A program made the translations under genes and the position numbers. Of a stretch of 64,000 nucleotides of DNA, positions 27,962 to 37,450 are shown piece by piece. Numbering within the stretch: the stretch's first letter is position 1; the number at the start of each line of letters is the position of its first letter. Source of the stretch: Flavobacterium sp. Sd200 (GTDB taxonomy: Bacteria; Bacteroidota; Bacteroidia; Flavobacteriales; Flavobacteriaceae); assembly GCF_009826935.1 (NCBI RefSeq), contig NZ_WUMN01000001.1:248001-312000 (forward strand), in the 5' to 3' direction. A model generated the notes under the pieces. That model worked only from the letters and a program-made list of their open reading frames with translations, searched no databases and was not told the origin of the DNA.

Positions 27962-29875
27962 ATGTCAAAACCGCTTTTCATACTCTCATTCTTTTTGTGT
28001 TTTGCAGGAACTTTTGCCCAGCAAAAGCTTAGACGTGCCGATAAGCTTTTTGCAGAGTTTGCTTATACAGAGGCGGCACAGTTGTATGAAGAGTATCTTA
28101 CAGGTGTAAAAGATCCTAAACCCGAAGTGATAACTCATGCTGCCGATGCTTATTATTTTACTGCTAAAATGGGAGGGGCGTTGCGCTGGTATGAAAAATT
28201 GTATGAACTACAGGGAGCGGCCATGGATGACACTCATTTTAGACGCTATATCCTGGCACTAAGAGGGGAGGAACGATATGAAAGGGCGGATGAATTATTA
28301 TTTCAGCGGTTAGATGCTATTGGAGATGAAACACTCAAAAAAAGTTTTGTTAACCAAAAACAGCATTTAGACAGCCTTGTAAAGAATGCTGATCTATATA
28401 CGGTTAAAAATCTTGATATTAATACAAACAAGGCCGATTTTGGTACTGCCTTTTATGGCAATAAGATGGTCTATGCATCGGCAAAAGATACAGTTAAAGG
28501 AGGTGGCAAAACCTATTCATGGAACCAGCAACCTTATCTTTCTTTGTATGTTGCCGACAGAGATACTGCAAGCGGAGCATTCTTAAATGAAAAGAAATTT
28601 TTAGCAAAAACACAGACTGATTATCATAATGCTGCACCTGCATTTAGCCCTGACCTAAAGACGGTGTACTACAGTGCCAATACGGTAAATAAAAAAGACA
28701 AACTTCAAAACAGTGTTGAAGGTACTAACAACATACAACTAATAAAAGGAGAAATAAAAGGCGATGCGCTTGTAAATGTTGCAACACTGTCGTTTAACAG
28801 CAAAGACTATTCAGTTGGTCAACCGGCAGTAAGTGCCGATGGGCACTGGCTATTTTTTGTAAGCGATATGCCGGGGGGGTATGGCGAAACAGATATTTAT
28901 ATAGCACAAATATTTAGCGATGGGGTAGTGGGAGAACCTAAAAATATTGGTCCTGAAATAAATACGCCCGGGCGTGAAATGTTTCCTTTTATTAATAATG
29001 ATGTTCTGTATTTTTCGTCAGATGGGCATTACGGATTGGGAGGTCTTGATGTTTTTATAAGTAAAAGAACAGGAGAAGTGCAGTTCGAGGCTCCACAGAA
29101 TATTGGCAGTCCTGTAAATTCTAATCTTGATGATTTTGCTTTTGTGACAGATAATAGCGGTGCGTTTGGCTACCTTTCTTCTAACAGGGCAGGAGGCAAA
29201 GGAGATGATGATATTTATTATGTTGCACAGGTTAAAAAGCCCTGTACCCATAGCATTGCCGGAACTGTAGTAAACCTGAAAGCCAAAACCCCGATAGAAG
29301 GTGCCGACGTAAAAGCTTATGATGAGCAGGGAACCTTAACAGCTTCGGTTAAAACAGATGCCAATGGAAATTATACTTTAGATATACCGTGTGGCAAAGT
29401 GGTTATAGAAGCTTCTAAACCAGAGCATACTATTGTAAAAATACAGCCCGAATTGCTCAGGATTGATTTTGAACTATCTGCCTATGCCGATCTCGTAAAG
29501 AAAGAAGACAACGTCGAAAGGATAGATATAAACCCCATCTATTTTGATTTCGACCAATATTACATTACTCCGCAGGCTGCCGTAGAGTTGGATAAGGTGG
29601 TATATGTTATGCAAAATTTCCCGGATGTGGTTATTAAGATCGAATCGCATACCGACTCGCGTGGTAACGACGATTATAACATGCGCCTTTCCGACGACAG
29701 GGCAAAATCTACCTACAGCTATATTGTGAGTAAAGGAATATTGCCAACACGCATCGAAAGCGTAAAAGGCTATGGCGAGAGCCAGCTTCGCAACCATTGC
29801 TCTAACGGCGTAGAATGTACTCCAGAAGAGCACCAACTAAACCGAAGATCAGATTTTATTGTGGTGAAGAAGTGA
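27962..29875 (+). CDS. OmpA-family lipoprotein-like T9SS accessory protein (PorE-like)
   Basis: A 637-residue periplasmic/outer-membrane protein. Order: signal peptide (LFILSFFLCFAGTFAQ), a TPR-like helical segment (about 20-130), and PD40/beta-propeller strands (about 150-420) with SADGHWLFFVSDMPGGYGETDIY and FSSDGHYGLGGLDVF. A carboxypeptidase-regulatory-like Ig fold follows (about 425-500, IAGTVVNLKAKTPIEGADV). The C-terminal OmpA peptidoglycan-binding domain includes YFDFDQYYITPQA and HTDSRGNDDYN. The order is that of PorE-type partners of PorP/SprF proteins. It is translationally close to porP (10 bp). Confidence 0.9.
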   Translation: MSKPLFILSFFLCFAGTFAQQKLRRADKLFAEFAYTEAAQLYEEYLTGVKDPKPEVITHAADAYYFTAKMGGALRWYEKLYELQGAAMDDTHFRRYILALRGEERYERADELLFQRLDAIGDETLKKSFVNQKQHLDSLVKNADLYTVKNLDINTNKADFGTAFYGNKMVYASAKDTVKGGGKTYSWNQQPYLSLYVADRDTASGAFLNEKKFLAKTQTDYHNAAPAFSPDLKTVYYSANTVNKKDKLQNSVEGTNNIQLIKGEIKGDALVNVATLSFNSKDYSVGQPAVSADGHWLFFVSDMPGGYGETDIYIAQIFSDGVVGEPKNIGPEINTPGREMFPFINNDVLYFSSDGHYGLGGLDVFISKRTGEVQFEAPQNIGSPVNSNLDDFAFVTDNSGAFGYLSSNRAGGKGDDDIYYVAQVKKPCTHSIAGTVVNLKAKTPIEGADVKAYDEQGTLTASVKTDANGNYTLDIPCGKVVIEASKPEHTIVKIQPELLRIDFELSAYADLVKKEDNVERIDINPIYFDFDQYYITPQAAVELDKVVYVMQNFPDVVIKIESHTDSRGNDDYNMRLSDDRAKSTYSYIVSKGILPTRIESVKGYGESQLRNHCSNGVECTPEEHQLNRRSDFIVVKK

Positions 29876-30024
29876 GTTGGTTGAAAGCCATCAGGTTTTA
29901 AATTTAAAGTACCTAGAGGTTTGGCATCTTAGGACTATGTAAAAGACAGAATTTTATCGTTAAAATATATATATTAACGCAACCTTTATAATTATTCTGC
30001 ATCTGTATAAAAAACCATAAAATC

Positions 30025-30405
30025 ATGAAAAAAATATTCCTCTTTTTGGCATTTTCTGCATTTACCCTCACGGCTTGCAGCGACAATGACCCAATTACAG
30101 AACAAACTGCTACAAGTAATGCGCTGTTAGGCACATGGGTGGAAACAACCCCAACACCTAACGCCAGGACACTTACATTTTCTGCGGGTACCGTAACCCT
30201 TCAGTATGGAAATACTAATTACATTGACACTTATGAATATACGGTAAAGGATGGGCAATTGCATTTAGCACTTTTAAATAATGACTATATTACATTACAC
30301 GACCTTGAAGTGGTAAATAACACCACTATTACATTAGGTAATATGTATGTACAGGATATGCAGGCGGAAACAGAGCCTATCATAACAACGTTTGTAAGGC
30401 AGTAA
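30025..30405 (+). CDS. Small lipocalin-like lipoprotein
   Basis: 126 residues. The lipoprotein signal MKKIFLFLAFSAFTLTAC has lipobox LTAC at residue 18. The mature part LLGTWVET---TLTFSAGTVTLQYG---YEYTVKDGQLHLA is the short beta-barrel start typical of lipocalin-like/DUF5004-type Bacteroidetes lipoproteins. No ligand can be inferred. It is monocistronic with a clean terminator. Confidence 0.7.
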   Translation: MKKIFLFLAFSAFTLTACSDNDPITEQTATSNALLGTWVETTPTPNARTLTFSAGTVTLQYGNTNYIDTYEYTVKDGQLHLALLNNDYITLHDLEVVNNTTITLGNMYVQDMQAETEPIITTFVRQ

Positions 30406-30429
30406 ATAAAAAATAACCCACAATTAAAG

Positions 30430-30456
30430 ACATCCCTATTAAGGGATGTTTTTTTG
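30430..30456 (+). terminator. Terminator of the lipocalin-like gene
   Basis: An 8-bp perfect stem ACATCCCT/AGGGATGT with an ATTA loop, then a T run. Confidence 0.9.
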
Positions 30457-30662
30457 TTTGAAACGTATTTGAAAAATATCTGAATTTTCAATCCTGTAAA
30501 AGTTTGATTGACATCAATACATTTCCAAGGATTATTCCTTGAGTACCTATAAGTTCGTTTATATTACCTTCACCGATATCTTTTGAAGATAATTTTCAAA
30601 TCGACTAAATTTTAACCATTATATAAATCTACTTATTCTGTAGACTTTGTAATTTTTTTCCT
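30457..30662. other. Intergenic region upstream of cysE
   Basis: Part of a 353-bp gap between the lipocalin-like gene and cysE. AT-rich with no supported ORF. The only candidate elements are the cysE -7 box and leader palindrome listed separately. Confidence 0.4.
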
Positions 30663-30692
30663 TACATTTGTTAACCGTGCATGTAAACATGC
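30663..30692 (+). promoter_or_regulatory. Candidate cysE promoter -7 element and leader palindrome
   Basis: TACATTTG (30663-30670) matches the TAnnTTTG element. Nine bases later lies a small dyad GCATGT-AA-ACATGC (30679-30692), placed where a transcript would begin. It could be an operator for a sulfur regulator, but this is inference. No well-spaced -33 TTTG is visible. Confidence 0.4.
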
Positions 30693-30758
30693 CTGTTTAG
30701 AATTAATTTACTGCAATTTTTTGTGGCTTCCGTATTAATATTTAGAAGCCTTTTTTAT

Positions 30759-31574
30759 ATGAAACATCCTATATACACGGCTAATTATATTAAATCGGGC
30801 ATTTTGCCTGATAAGGCAAAAACTGCTTATTGGATCGAGGAATTTTTTCAGTGGTTTTTTTGTATTGGCCCACAATATGCCGACTATAATTTTTTTATTA
30901 CGAAAGAAAAAGAACTGGAAGATTTGCTTAAACAGCTTTTACACTTAAGTGGTCTTGCCGAAGATAAAATAGAGCCGTTGCAGCTGGAGCTTCATAACAA
31001 GTCGGTAGTGCTTCATAAAAAGCTTGAAGATGATCTTAAAGCCATTTTTGAGTTCGATCCGGCAGCAAAGTCACGAAGCGAGGTGTTGGTTTCCTATCCA
31101 GGTTTTTTTGCCATTACCGTTTACCGCATTGCGCACGAATTATGGATCAATAATGTACCGGTATTGCCACGCATGCTTAGCGAGTATGTGCACGGCAAAA
31201 CAGGTATAGATATACACCCGGGGGCTACAATTGGAGAACGTTTCTTTATAGATCATGGCACAGGCATTGTGGTTGGGGAAACGTCTGTTATTGGCAACGA
31301 TGTAAAAATGTATCAGGGCGTTACTCTTGGAGCCCTTAGTGTAAGCAAGGCGGAAGCCGAAATAAAGCGCCATCCAACCATAGGCAACGATGTTACCATT
31401 TATGCCAATGCTACAATATTAGGTGGAAAAACTGCTATTGGAGACGGGTGTGTTATTGGTGGCAATGTATGGATAACCAATTCTGTACCCGAAAATTCGC
31501 TTGTATATCATAAAAGTGTGGCATCGGTAAGAAGTAGGGAAGTTTTTCCGGAGCCGTTAAATTTTGTAATATAA
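30759..31574 (+). CDS. cysE: Serine O-acetyltransferase
   Basis: Makes O-acetylserine from serine and acetyl-CoA, the first step of cysteine synthesis. Residues 1-130 are the helical SATase N-terminal domain. The left-handed beta-helix of hexapeptide repeats follows: [21 protein letters not shown], then [14 protein letters not shown], then [22 protein letters not shown]. The Asp-His of FIDHGTG is the catalytic pair. The ATG at 30759 gives [10 protein letters not shown] and 271 residues; a GTG at 30723 would add twelve residues. It resembles the EpsC-type enzymes of Bacteroidetes. It forms an operon with cysM, 28 bp downstream. Confidence 0.9.
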   Translation: MKHPIYTANYIKSGILPDKAKTAYWIEEFFQWFFCIGPQYADYNFFITKEKELEDLLKQLLHLSGLAEDKIEPLQLELHNKSVVLHKKLEDDLKAIFEFDPAAKSRSEVLVSYPGFFAITVYRIAHELWINNVPVLPRMLSEYVHGKTGIDIHPGATIGERFFIDHGTGIVVGETSVIGNDVKMYQGVTLGALSVSKAEAEIKRHPTIGNDVTIYANATILGGKTAIGDGCVIGGNVWITNSVPENSLVYHKSVASVRSREVFPEPLNFVI

Positions 31575-31602
31575 TATCCGCAACATAATAAATTAATACA
31601 AC

Positions 31603-32511
31603 ATGAAAGTAGAAAGTATTTTAGAAACCATAGGGGGCACCCCCCACGTAAAGCTTACCAAACTTTTTCCTAATAACAATGTTTATATAAAGCTTGAGCG
31701 CACTAACCCCGGCAATAGTATTAAAGACAGGATTGCCCTTGCCATGATAGAAGATGCAGAGGCAAAAGGTCTTTTAAATAAAGACAGTGTTATTATAGAA
31801 CCAACCAGTGGCAACACAGGTATTGGTCTTGCGTTGGTAGCGGCTGTAAAAGGCTATAAGTTAATTCTTGTAATGCCCGAAAGTATGAGTGTTGAGCGCA
31901 GAAAACTAATGTCTATTTATGGGGCAGAGTTTGAGCTTACACCGCGCGAACTTGGCATGAAGGGCGCTATTGCAAAGGCAGCCGAACTTACCGAAAGTAC
32001 ACCTAATGCATGGTCTCCCCGTCAGTTTGATAATCCTGCTAATGTTGAGGTGCACAAAAAGACTACTGCTCAGGAAATTATAGCCGATTTTCCTGAAGGT
32101 GTAGATTATATTATTACTGGTGTTGGTACGGGTGGACACATTACAGGTGTTGCCGAAGCATTAAAGGAAAAATGGCCTGGTCTTAAAGTATTTGCTGTAG
32201 AGCCGGAGGCATCTCCGGTGTTAAGCGGTGGTAGCCCGGGACTTCACCCATTACAGGGTATTGGAGCAGGTTTTGTACCGTCTATTTATAACAGTAATGC
32301 CATAGATGGAGTTATACAGGTAGGGAAAGATGATGCTTTTGATTATGCCCGTAATATTGCCAAAACAGAAGGTATATTAGCTGGTATATCTACCGGAGCA
32401 TCTTTGGCAGCTGTAAACAAAAAGCTGGGCGAAATTCATACCGATGCTGTGGTGCTTACCTTTAACTATGATACAGGAGAGCGTTACCTGTCTATTGAAG
32501 GATTATTTTAA
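31603..32511 (+). CDS. cysM: Cysteine synthase B-type
   Basis: PLP enzyme that joins O-acetylserine and sulfide to give cysteine. The PLP Lys41 is in [11 protein letters not shown], the substrate loop is PTSGNTGIG (residues 67-75), and the phosphate-binding loop is [10 protein letters not shown]. The 302 residues, the ERTNPGNS motif and the ending DTGERYLS fit CysM-type rather than CysK-type proteins; the boundary is soft. It is second gene of cysE-cysM, so the whole O-acetylserine to cysteine path is encoded together. A bidirectional terminator follows. Confidence 0.9.
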   Translation: MKVESILETIGGTPHVKLTKLFPNNNVYIKLERTNPGNSIKDRIALAMIEDAEAKGLLNKDSVIIEPTSGNTGIGLALVAAVKGYKLILVMPESMSVERRKLMSIYGAEFELTPRELGMKGAIAKAAELTESTPNAWSPRQFDNPANVEVHKKTTAQEIIADFPEGVDYIITGVGTGGHITGVAEALKEKWPGLKVFAVEPEASPVLSGGSPGLHPLQGIGAGFVPSIYNSNAIDGVIQVGKDDAFDYARNIAKTEGILAGISTGASLAAVNKKLGEIHTDAVVLTFNYDTGERYLSIEGLF

Positions 32512-32530
32512 ACTCGCATTACACTTATAA

Positions 32531-32569
32531 ACAACAAAAAAGCGGAATAAATTTCCGCTTTTTTGTTGT
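32531..32569 (+). terminator. Bidirectional terminator between cysM and the convergent small gene
   Basis: A 16-17-bp perfect stem (32531-32547 with 32553-32569) containing AGCGGA/TCCGCT flanked by A and T runs, so it works in both directions. It separates the convergent genes. Confidence 0.9.
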
Positions 32570-32590
32570 TTATAGTTTTAGGATTGTTGG

Positions 32591-32881
32591 TTATATATAC
32601 CCTCTTTCATCCGGGGCATTATCTGTTCTTGCAATATGACTGCCATCCCTAACCGGACTTCTGTGGTTTACAAGTCTGCTTTCACTCTCGTTTTCAACAT
32701 CCTCAGCATCGACAATAGGTGCTGGTTTAGGAAACGAAGCAAGTTCCTGCGGATTTGTAATTGCCGGATCTTCATAAGGCAGATCCGGATCATGCGCTGT
32801 ATTTTTATTGCTTATCCCTACGGTTTTCTGTGGGTTTACTGGCACGCTGTTACCAATAATGCTGTTTTGATCGTTTTCCAT
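32591..32881 (-). CDS. Small disordered hydrophilic protein
   Basis: 96 residues without hydrophobic or cysteine content, rich in Asn, Asp, Glu, Pro and Ser (DPDLPYEDPAITNPQELASF, then VDAEDVENESESRLVNH). It is predicted to be intrinsically disordered. I know no family. The gene is credible because it has its own ATG, a terminator at its end and no competing frame. It resembles two other small proteins at 58138 and 58485 in general character only. Confidence 0.5.
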   Translation of the reverse strand: MENDQNSIIGNSVPVNPQKTVGISNKNTAHDPDLPYEDPAITNPQELASFPKPAPIVDAEDVENESESRLVNHRSPVRDGSHIARTDNAPDERGYI

Positions 32882-33085
32882 GATATTTTTTTTATGGTTA
32901 ATAATCTGGTAAAATGCTTGTTGTTCAATGTATAGTTATAAAGTTACTAATACCTCACTTTAAACATTTTACAATTAACGCATGATTAACACGACTATTT
33001 TTTTGTATTTGGTGCATCTTGCCGAAAAATTTTGTCGCTTTAACGTTTTTTTAAGGTTTTGAATTATAGGTATTTCGGTAAGATG

Positions 33086-33093
33086 TATGTTTG
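33086..33093 (+). promoter_or_regulatory. Candidate -7 element of the 33124 lipoprotein gene
   Basis: TATGTTTG matches TAnnTTTG and lies 30 bp before the ATG. A TTTG at 33058-33061 sits 24 bp upstream, slightly wide for a -33 element. Confidence 0.45.
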
Positions 33094-33123
33094 TGGCGGC
33101 TAAAAACATAAAAATTACGACGA

Positions 33124-33642
33124 ATGAAAAAAATATACCTGCTATTATTAATAGCTTTATTCTTTGCTGCGTGTTCTGCAGACGACAGTAATGAAATATT
33201 AAATCAGGAAAAAAATACCGAAATTATATATAGTGCACGTGCAACTGCATCTAAAACTAAACCGGGTACAGGAGAGTTGCCTGTAGCATCTTGTTTTAAT
33301 GGTCTTGCCGCACATACAACAATTGATGTAACAGCAGGGCTAAACAAACCTATAGTTAATTTTGTTGCAGATGCACCGTCAAATTTATCGGCATCGGCCG
33401 GGTATGTGGTTACTGTTGAAGTACAGGAGCTTGCAGACTGCGAAGATATTAATGTTGCCAGCGGTTTACCTGTATTTTTTGGGGGTTCTGTTTTTTATAA
33501 CGTTGTTGCAAATGCCCCTGTTATTAATGTAGTGCCTGCTGATTTACCCGCATGTTACAGGTGGAGATTTGTGTTTGAAAGATCTAACAGTGTAACGCCA
33601 TGCAAATCGTTATCATCATGGTATGATGCTCCTCTTTTTTAA
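33124..33642 (+). CDS. Lipoprotein of unknown function
   Basis: 172 residues with signal MKKIYLLLLIALFFAAC (lipobox FAAC, Cys17). After a polar linker, a beta-rich domain of about 120 residues contains four cysteines (ASCFNG, LADCED, LPACYRW, TPCKS), which may form two disulphides. The family is unknown to me. It is monocistronic, with its own promoter candidate and terminator. Confidence 0.65.
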   Translation: MKKIYLLLLIALFFAACSADDSNEILNQEKNTEIIYSARATASKTKPGTGELPVASCFNGLAAHTTIDVTAGLNKPIVNFVADAPSNLSASAGYVVTVEVQELADCEDINVASGLPVFFGGSVFYNVVANAPVINVVPADLPACYRWRFVFERSNSVTPCKSLSSWYDAPLF

Positions 33643-33668
33643 GTACTTTGATTTTTTATAGTGGAAGA

Positions 33669-33701
33669 AAGCCATCAGCGTAATTTGCTGATGGTTTTTT
33701 T
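33669..33701 (+). terminator. Terminator of the 33124 lipoprotein gene
   Basis: An 8-bp stem CCATCAGC/GCTGATGG with a 7-base loop and following T run. Confidence 0.85.
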
Positions 33702-33782
33702 GTTAATGATCTTTACAGGACAAATCCCAAACTATTTTATTAAGGATTTAAATAAATTGGCTACGTCTTAGGCTGTTTAATC

Positions 33783-34868
33783 TTAGACAAGGGTAAATAA
33801 TTCTATTTTCTCTTCTTTTCCTCTCAATTCATTTTCTCCAATTGATATAATTTTGTAATGTTCATCAAGATCAAGTTTCTTAATTAACAGACCTGATACA
33901 AGAAGGTCAACATTATATTGATTACAAAGCCCTTCTATTCGTGCTGTAGTGTTAAGTACATCTCCGGTAAAAATTATCTCTTTTTTAAGGACACCAATTT
34001 CTCCGGTAGTTACTTTTCCAAAATGTAATCCTGCTTTAAAGCTGGGTACTATACCATATTTTTCCTTATAAGAAGTAGCTTTGTTAAGTAGAGATTCTTT
34101 CATGGTAAAAAAACAACACACGCAGTTATTATTTTTAAGGCCTTTGTCCAGCTTCCATGTCAGTATCATTTCGTCACCGGCATATTGATATATTTCTCCT
34201 GAATGCTCAATTACGGAATCGGACAGGTCATAAAAATATTGCTGCAACATCACAAAGTATTTCGCATGGCCAAGTTTTTCTGCAATCTGAGTTGACGATT
34301 TCATATCTAAAAACATGAATATCCTTTCTTCTTCTACAGGCTTGTAATATTTTCCTAAAAAGAAGTTGCTTAATTTAACTGTTCCTATGCTTTCACTCAC
34401 TTCGGTATAAAATTGGGTTACTACAATTATTGAAGTTATATAAAGAAGTACTGACAAAAAAGAATAGTCGTTAAAAAAAATCCATATACTCATCCAGAAA
34501 TCTACATGTGTAATTGTTTCAGGTATATTATTAGCTGTAACAATAAATACAATGACAAGAAAAAGAACAATAAGCAGCAAATAAATAATAGATTTGTAAA
34601 GAATTTTTTTGGTAAAGCTTTCTCTGTTAAACCGCTTACTAAAATAAAAGATCTCCAGGATGCCTGTAATGATGCCAATAAGTAATGCCAGTGAGGGAAT
34701 AGCAATAATGTTCTTTTCGAAAGCATATTGATTTCCAGATGCCGGATAATACTTCAGATCTCCAAGAAGTCCTTTCTCAAGAAAAAGATAGATCGAACTA
34801 AACAATCCCCACATAAAGCCAAATGGCAATAAGCGTATAATATTCCTTTTTGCTTTAGGTGAAAACAT
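33783..34868 (-). CDS. Membrane class III adenylate/guanylate cyclase
   Basis: 361 residues. Four transmembrane helices (about 13-31, 55-75, 92-112 and 133-152) are followed by a class III cyclase catalytic domain (about 180-355). Both metal-binding aspartates are visible: Asp188 (FLDMKSSTQIAE) and Asp232 (YAGDEMILTW). FTGDVLNTTARIEGLC near the end carries the transition-state Asn/Arg region. The nucleotide specificity (cAMP or cGMP) cannot be read safely. The four-helix sensor resembles that of other Bacteroidetes membrane cyclases. It is followed upstream by a hairpin and stands alone, about 240 bp from the detoxification island. Confidence 0.85.
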   Translation of the reverse strand: MFSPKAKRNIIRLLPFGFMWGLFSSIYLFLEKGLLGDLKYYPASGNQYAFEKNIIAIPSLALLIGIITGILEIFYFSKRFNRESFTKKILYKSIIYLLLIVLFLVIVFIVTANNIPETITHVDFWMSIWIFFNDYSFLSVLLYITSIIVVTQFYTEVSESIGTVKLSNFFLGKYYKPVEEERIFMFLDMKSSTQIAEKLGHAKYFVMLQQYFYDLSDSVIEHSGEIYQYAGDEMILTWKLDKGLKNNNCVCCFFTMKESLLNKATSYKEKYGIVPSFKAGLHFGKVTTGEIGVLKKEIIFTGDVLNTTARIEGLCNQYNVDLLVSGLLIKKLDLDEHYKIISIGENELRGKEEKIELFTLV

Positions 34869-34950
34869 ATTTTACGTGGATTACTTATATGCAAGGTATT
34901 ATTTTTTGAAGTGATTACGATAAAAGCTTATGCTATAATTTATTTAACAA

Positions 34951-34982
34951 CAAAAGCCCACAGAAAATTCAGTGGGCTTTTA
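34951..34982 (-). terminator. Hairpin/terminator downstream of the alpha/beta hydrolase
   Basis: A 10-bp perfect stem AAAAGCCCAC/GTGGGCTTTT with a 10-base loop. It lies about 130 bp after the stop of the 35108 gene, closing the operon that starts at 37990. Confidence 0.7.
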
Positions 34983-35107
34983 GGATAATGCGCATAACAC
35001 ACATTATCATCAACCTAACAATCAATTTCAGTCTGTATTGTATTCAATCGGATTTTTAATATTTGATCCGAAGTAATGAATCAGCGACTCGGTTACCTCA
35101 ATGGCAT

Positions 35108-35962
35108 TTATTTTTTTGCAATTTTTTTAAGAAGCGAGGTCAATTCAGATGATTTTGAAATAAAAGGACTATGGCCTGAATTTATAGTATAAGCGTTAGT
35201 GATTCCTGCATCTGTTGCCATTTGTTGCTGAAAGCCATAAGTAATGGTTTTGTCTGCAGTAGTGTGAATGTAATATTTAGTACCCGCGGCACTATAATCT
35301 GCCGCATTATAATTTAGCGGGGTTCCTAAAGGAATTGTTGGTTCTCCTTTATACCGACCCACAAGATATTGTTTTTGTGCATCTGTACCATCCTGGCAAA
35401 ATATATTTGAAAGGTTTACAGCAGGATTGTCAATATTTGCAACGGTTTGATCTTCAGATAAACGTATGGCAGGACCTAACAAAGAAGTGGTATCAATATT
35501 TGCATAGTCCAGAACACTTTTTCCGCTTTTTGGGATAAAACCAGCAACATAGACCAGTTTTTTGATTTTTGTAGGAAGCTCAGAGGCTGCTTGTGTTATT
35601 ACTGCACCACCCAGGCTGTGCCCAATAAGGATTACCGGTTCGTTATAATTGTTAACAGCAGCTTTAACCACATCTACATATGCTTTAAGTGATACCTGAA
35701 ATGCAGGTGTAGTGTCGTCGCCATGTGCCGGTAATTTTACTACACTTACACGATATCCGGCAGCTTTTAGGTCTGATTCGGTTTGATCCCATACATAAGC
35801 GCCCTGCCATGCTCCGTGTACTAAAACTATGGGAGATTTTGCGCTGACATCTTCATTGTCATTATCCGAACAGCCACCAAATGCTGATACGGTCAACAGC
35901 AATATGAATGCCTTCGATACGGTCTTAAAAGACCTGGTTACATTAAATTCATTTGTTTTCAT
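35108..35962 (-). CDS. Lipoprotein alpha/beta hydrolase
   Basis: A 284-residue envelope esterase-like enzyme. The N-terminus carries a lipoprotein signal ending at FGGC (residue 31). The oxyanion motif VLVHGAWQGAYVW starts near 48; the nucleophile Ser is in GHSLGGAVI (about residue 117); the His is in NSGHSPFIS near the C-terminus. Closest in pattern to small plant-type/EstA hydrolases. Substrate unknown. The gene is last in the 37990-35108 minus-strand operon, 84 bp after the CMD gene. Confidence 0.8.
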   Translation of the reverse strand: MKTNEFNVTRSFKTVSKAFILLLTVSAFGGCSDNDNEDVSAKSPIVLVHGAWQGAYVWDQTESDLKAAGYRVSVVKLPAHGDDTTPAFQVSLKAYVDVVKAAVNNYNEPVILIGHSLGGAVITQAASELPTKIKKLVYVAGFIPKSGKSVLDYANIDTTSLLGPAIRLSEDQTVANIDNPAVNLSNIFCQDGTDAQKQYLVGRYKGEPTIPLGTPLNYNAADYSAAGTKYYIHTTADKTITYGFQQQMATDAGITNAYTINSGHSPFISKSSELTSLLKKIAKK

Positions 35963-36046
35963 TTTTTTCTTTGTAAAAATTAATATTCAGATTATTGCAC
36001 ATGTAGTGCGTACGGGTAAGTGTTTTATTTCAGAATGCTCTTATAT

Positions 36047-36601
36047 TTATTCCTGCACATCAAAACCGTTCAATACCATGGCAAGCATTGCATAGGCAGA
36101 GATAAGAAAAAGTAATTCTGCCGTTCCATGTTCTCCCAGCAATGTTATTGCATGGTTATATAATGAATCAGGTAGCGAATCTCCTTTTGCCAGAACTGTG
36201 GCAATGTCGTAAGTAATATTTTCTTCAGGAGTAAGATCATTTGGACGGTTTCCTGATGAAAGGTCTTCGACAGATTTGGCAGTAAAACCAAAATGCAGGG
36301 CCATTATTTTATGGGCATATAGTTCAAATTTGCAATTGAATGCTGCTCCAACCGTAAGAATGGCTACCTCTTTTAATTTTTTAGGTAATGTTGCATGGTT
36401 GTCTAACGAACGCACAAAACTTAGTGCGGGTATCCCAAACTGTGGGAATCGTAACATAGGAGGGAAGGGACCAATTAAAGCGCCTTGCGCATTTAGCATT
36501 GAGACAGGGCCTTGGCTGTGGGTTACAAGTTTTACCACTTCGTCATGTACAAATCGCACTTCGGAGTTCATTTCTTCAGGGAGAAAGGGTTTTGCTCTCA
36601 T
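36047..36601 (-). CDS. Carboxymuconolactone decarboxylase family protein
   Basis: A 184-residue AhpD/CMD-fold protein. The active-site helix LKEVAILTVGAAFNCKFELYAHKIMAL has Cys-x-x-Glu-x-x-x-His. It lacks the second Cys of the peroxidase (AhpD) CxxC motif, so it belongs to the non-AhpD branch. The role is likely detoxification or lactone chemistry; the substrate cannot be inferred. It is 12 bp downstream of the cupin gene. Confidence 0.85.
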   Translation of the reverse strand: MRAKPFLPEEMNSEVRFVHDEVVKLVTHSQGPVSMLNAQGALIGPFPPMLRFPQFGIPALSFVRSLDNHATLPKKLKEVAILTVGAAFNCKFELYAHKIMALHFGFTAKSVEDLSSGNRPNDLTPEENITYDIATVLAKGDSLPDSLYNHAITLLGEHGTAELLFLISAYAMLAMVLNGFDVQE

Positions 36602-36613
36602 GATACTGTTGTT

Positions 36614-37180
36614 TTAACGTAATGATTCTTCAAATTGGCCGTCTATCAGGATAAATGCTACACGGCATATTTTGTTGGTTCTGTTAGCCCAGGCATGATT
36701 TGTACCCCGCTGAATCACTATATCTCCGGCTTTAACAGTAGTCTCTCCACGATCAAGTATCATAGTAAGTTCGCCCTCGATCACTATACCATAATCAATG
36801 GTTTGGGTGCGGTGCATTAAAGGATGCGGTGCCTCATCACCTGCCCTTGAAGCATGTTCATCGCTCATGGTTTTAAAGTGTTTTGCAGCTTCTTCTTTGG
36901 TAAGATTTCTTATTTCATCTCCTTCGGGCGGAAAATCAATTACTCTTATGCGGGTACCTCCTTTTGGTGGGCCAAGAACAAGGCTGGTTTCCTGATCAAA
37001 AGATCCGTTGTCTATAATAGCCGGAGTTTGTGCTGTATTCCATACCTCGAAAAACTTTGCACCATTTGGGCCACCTACCATGTAGGTGCGTTCCGGAGCA
37101 GCATCTGATACTACAATTGCTTTACGATTGGCATCATGACCTGTCACGATGCGTCTAAATGTTGATGTGATGGTTTCCAT
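36614..37180 (-). CDS. Cupin domain protein
   Basis: 188 residues with a single C-terminal cupin barrel (about 100-180): the motif 1-like PHPLMHRTQTIDYGIVIEGELTMIL, then the motif 2-like VKAGDIVIQRGTNHAWANRT. Canonical metal His positions are partly replaced (MHRTQTIDY has one His), so metal binding is uncertain. The N-terminal half (MVGGPNGAKFFEVWNT, FPPEGDEIR) resembles the bicupin relatives seen near alcohol and ester metabolism genes. It starts 2 bp after the 2TM gene and ends 12 bp before the CMD gene. Confidence 0.8.
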   Translation of the reverse strand: METITSTFRRIVTGHDANRKAIVVSDAAPERTYMVGGPNGAKFFEVWNTAQTPAIIDNGSFDQETSLVLGPPKGGTRIRVIDFPPEGDEIRNLTKEEAAKHFKTMSDEHASRAGDEAPHPLMHRTQTIDYGIVIEGELTMILDRGETTVKAGDIVIQRGTNHAWANRTNKICRVAFILIDGQFEESLR

Positions 37181-37182
37181 GA

Positions 37183-37410
37183 TTAATAGTTTTTAGAGTG
37201 TTTTTTACTCCAAACAAATGCTCCTAAATAGTGGAAAATAACCCCAAGTGCCCATGCAGGTGTTGTCCATAATGGCCAAGGGTAAGTAGTATCAGTTAAG
37301 TACCATACCAGCCAGATGATAGGGGTAAGTACAATGAAAGCTAATAGGTGGATACGAAATCCTAATTTTGCATTTTTCAGTGCTGTTTCAGCGTCAAGAT
37401 TTGTTTTCAT
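37183..37410 (-). CDS. 2TM domain-containing protein
   Basis: 75 residues from the ATG at 37410. Two transmembrane helices: FRIHLLAFIVLTPIIWLVWYL and PAWALGVIFHYLGAFVW. Charged ends, including KNAK before helix 1 and SKKHSKNY after helix 2, give the 2TM-family pattern common in Bacteroidetes, often found N-terminal to histidine kinases or as free small proteins. A longer reading from 37500 would overlap the upstream gene by 50 bp and is not chosen. Confidence 0.75.
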   Translation of the reverse strand: MKTNLDAETALKNAKLGFRIHLLAFIVLTPIIWLVWYLTDTTYPWPLWTTPAWALGVIFHYLGAFVWSKKHSKNY

Positions 37411-37450
37411 GATTTTATGGTTTTTGTGTTGATAATATGATTTATGAGTA

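Noticed and set aside
33783..34868. Adenylate cyclase directly partnering the Crp-type regulators
   Set aside because: Kept only as a low-interest hypothesis because neither regulator shows the Arg-Ser cAMP phosphate cassette.
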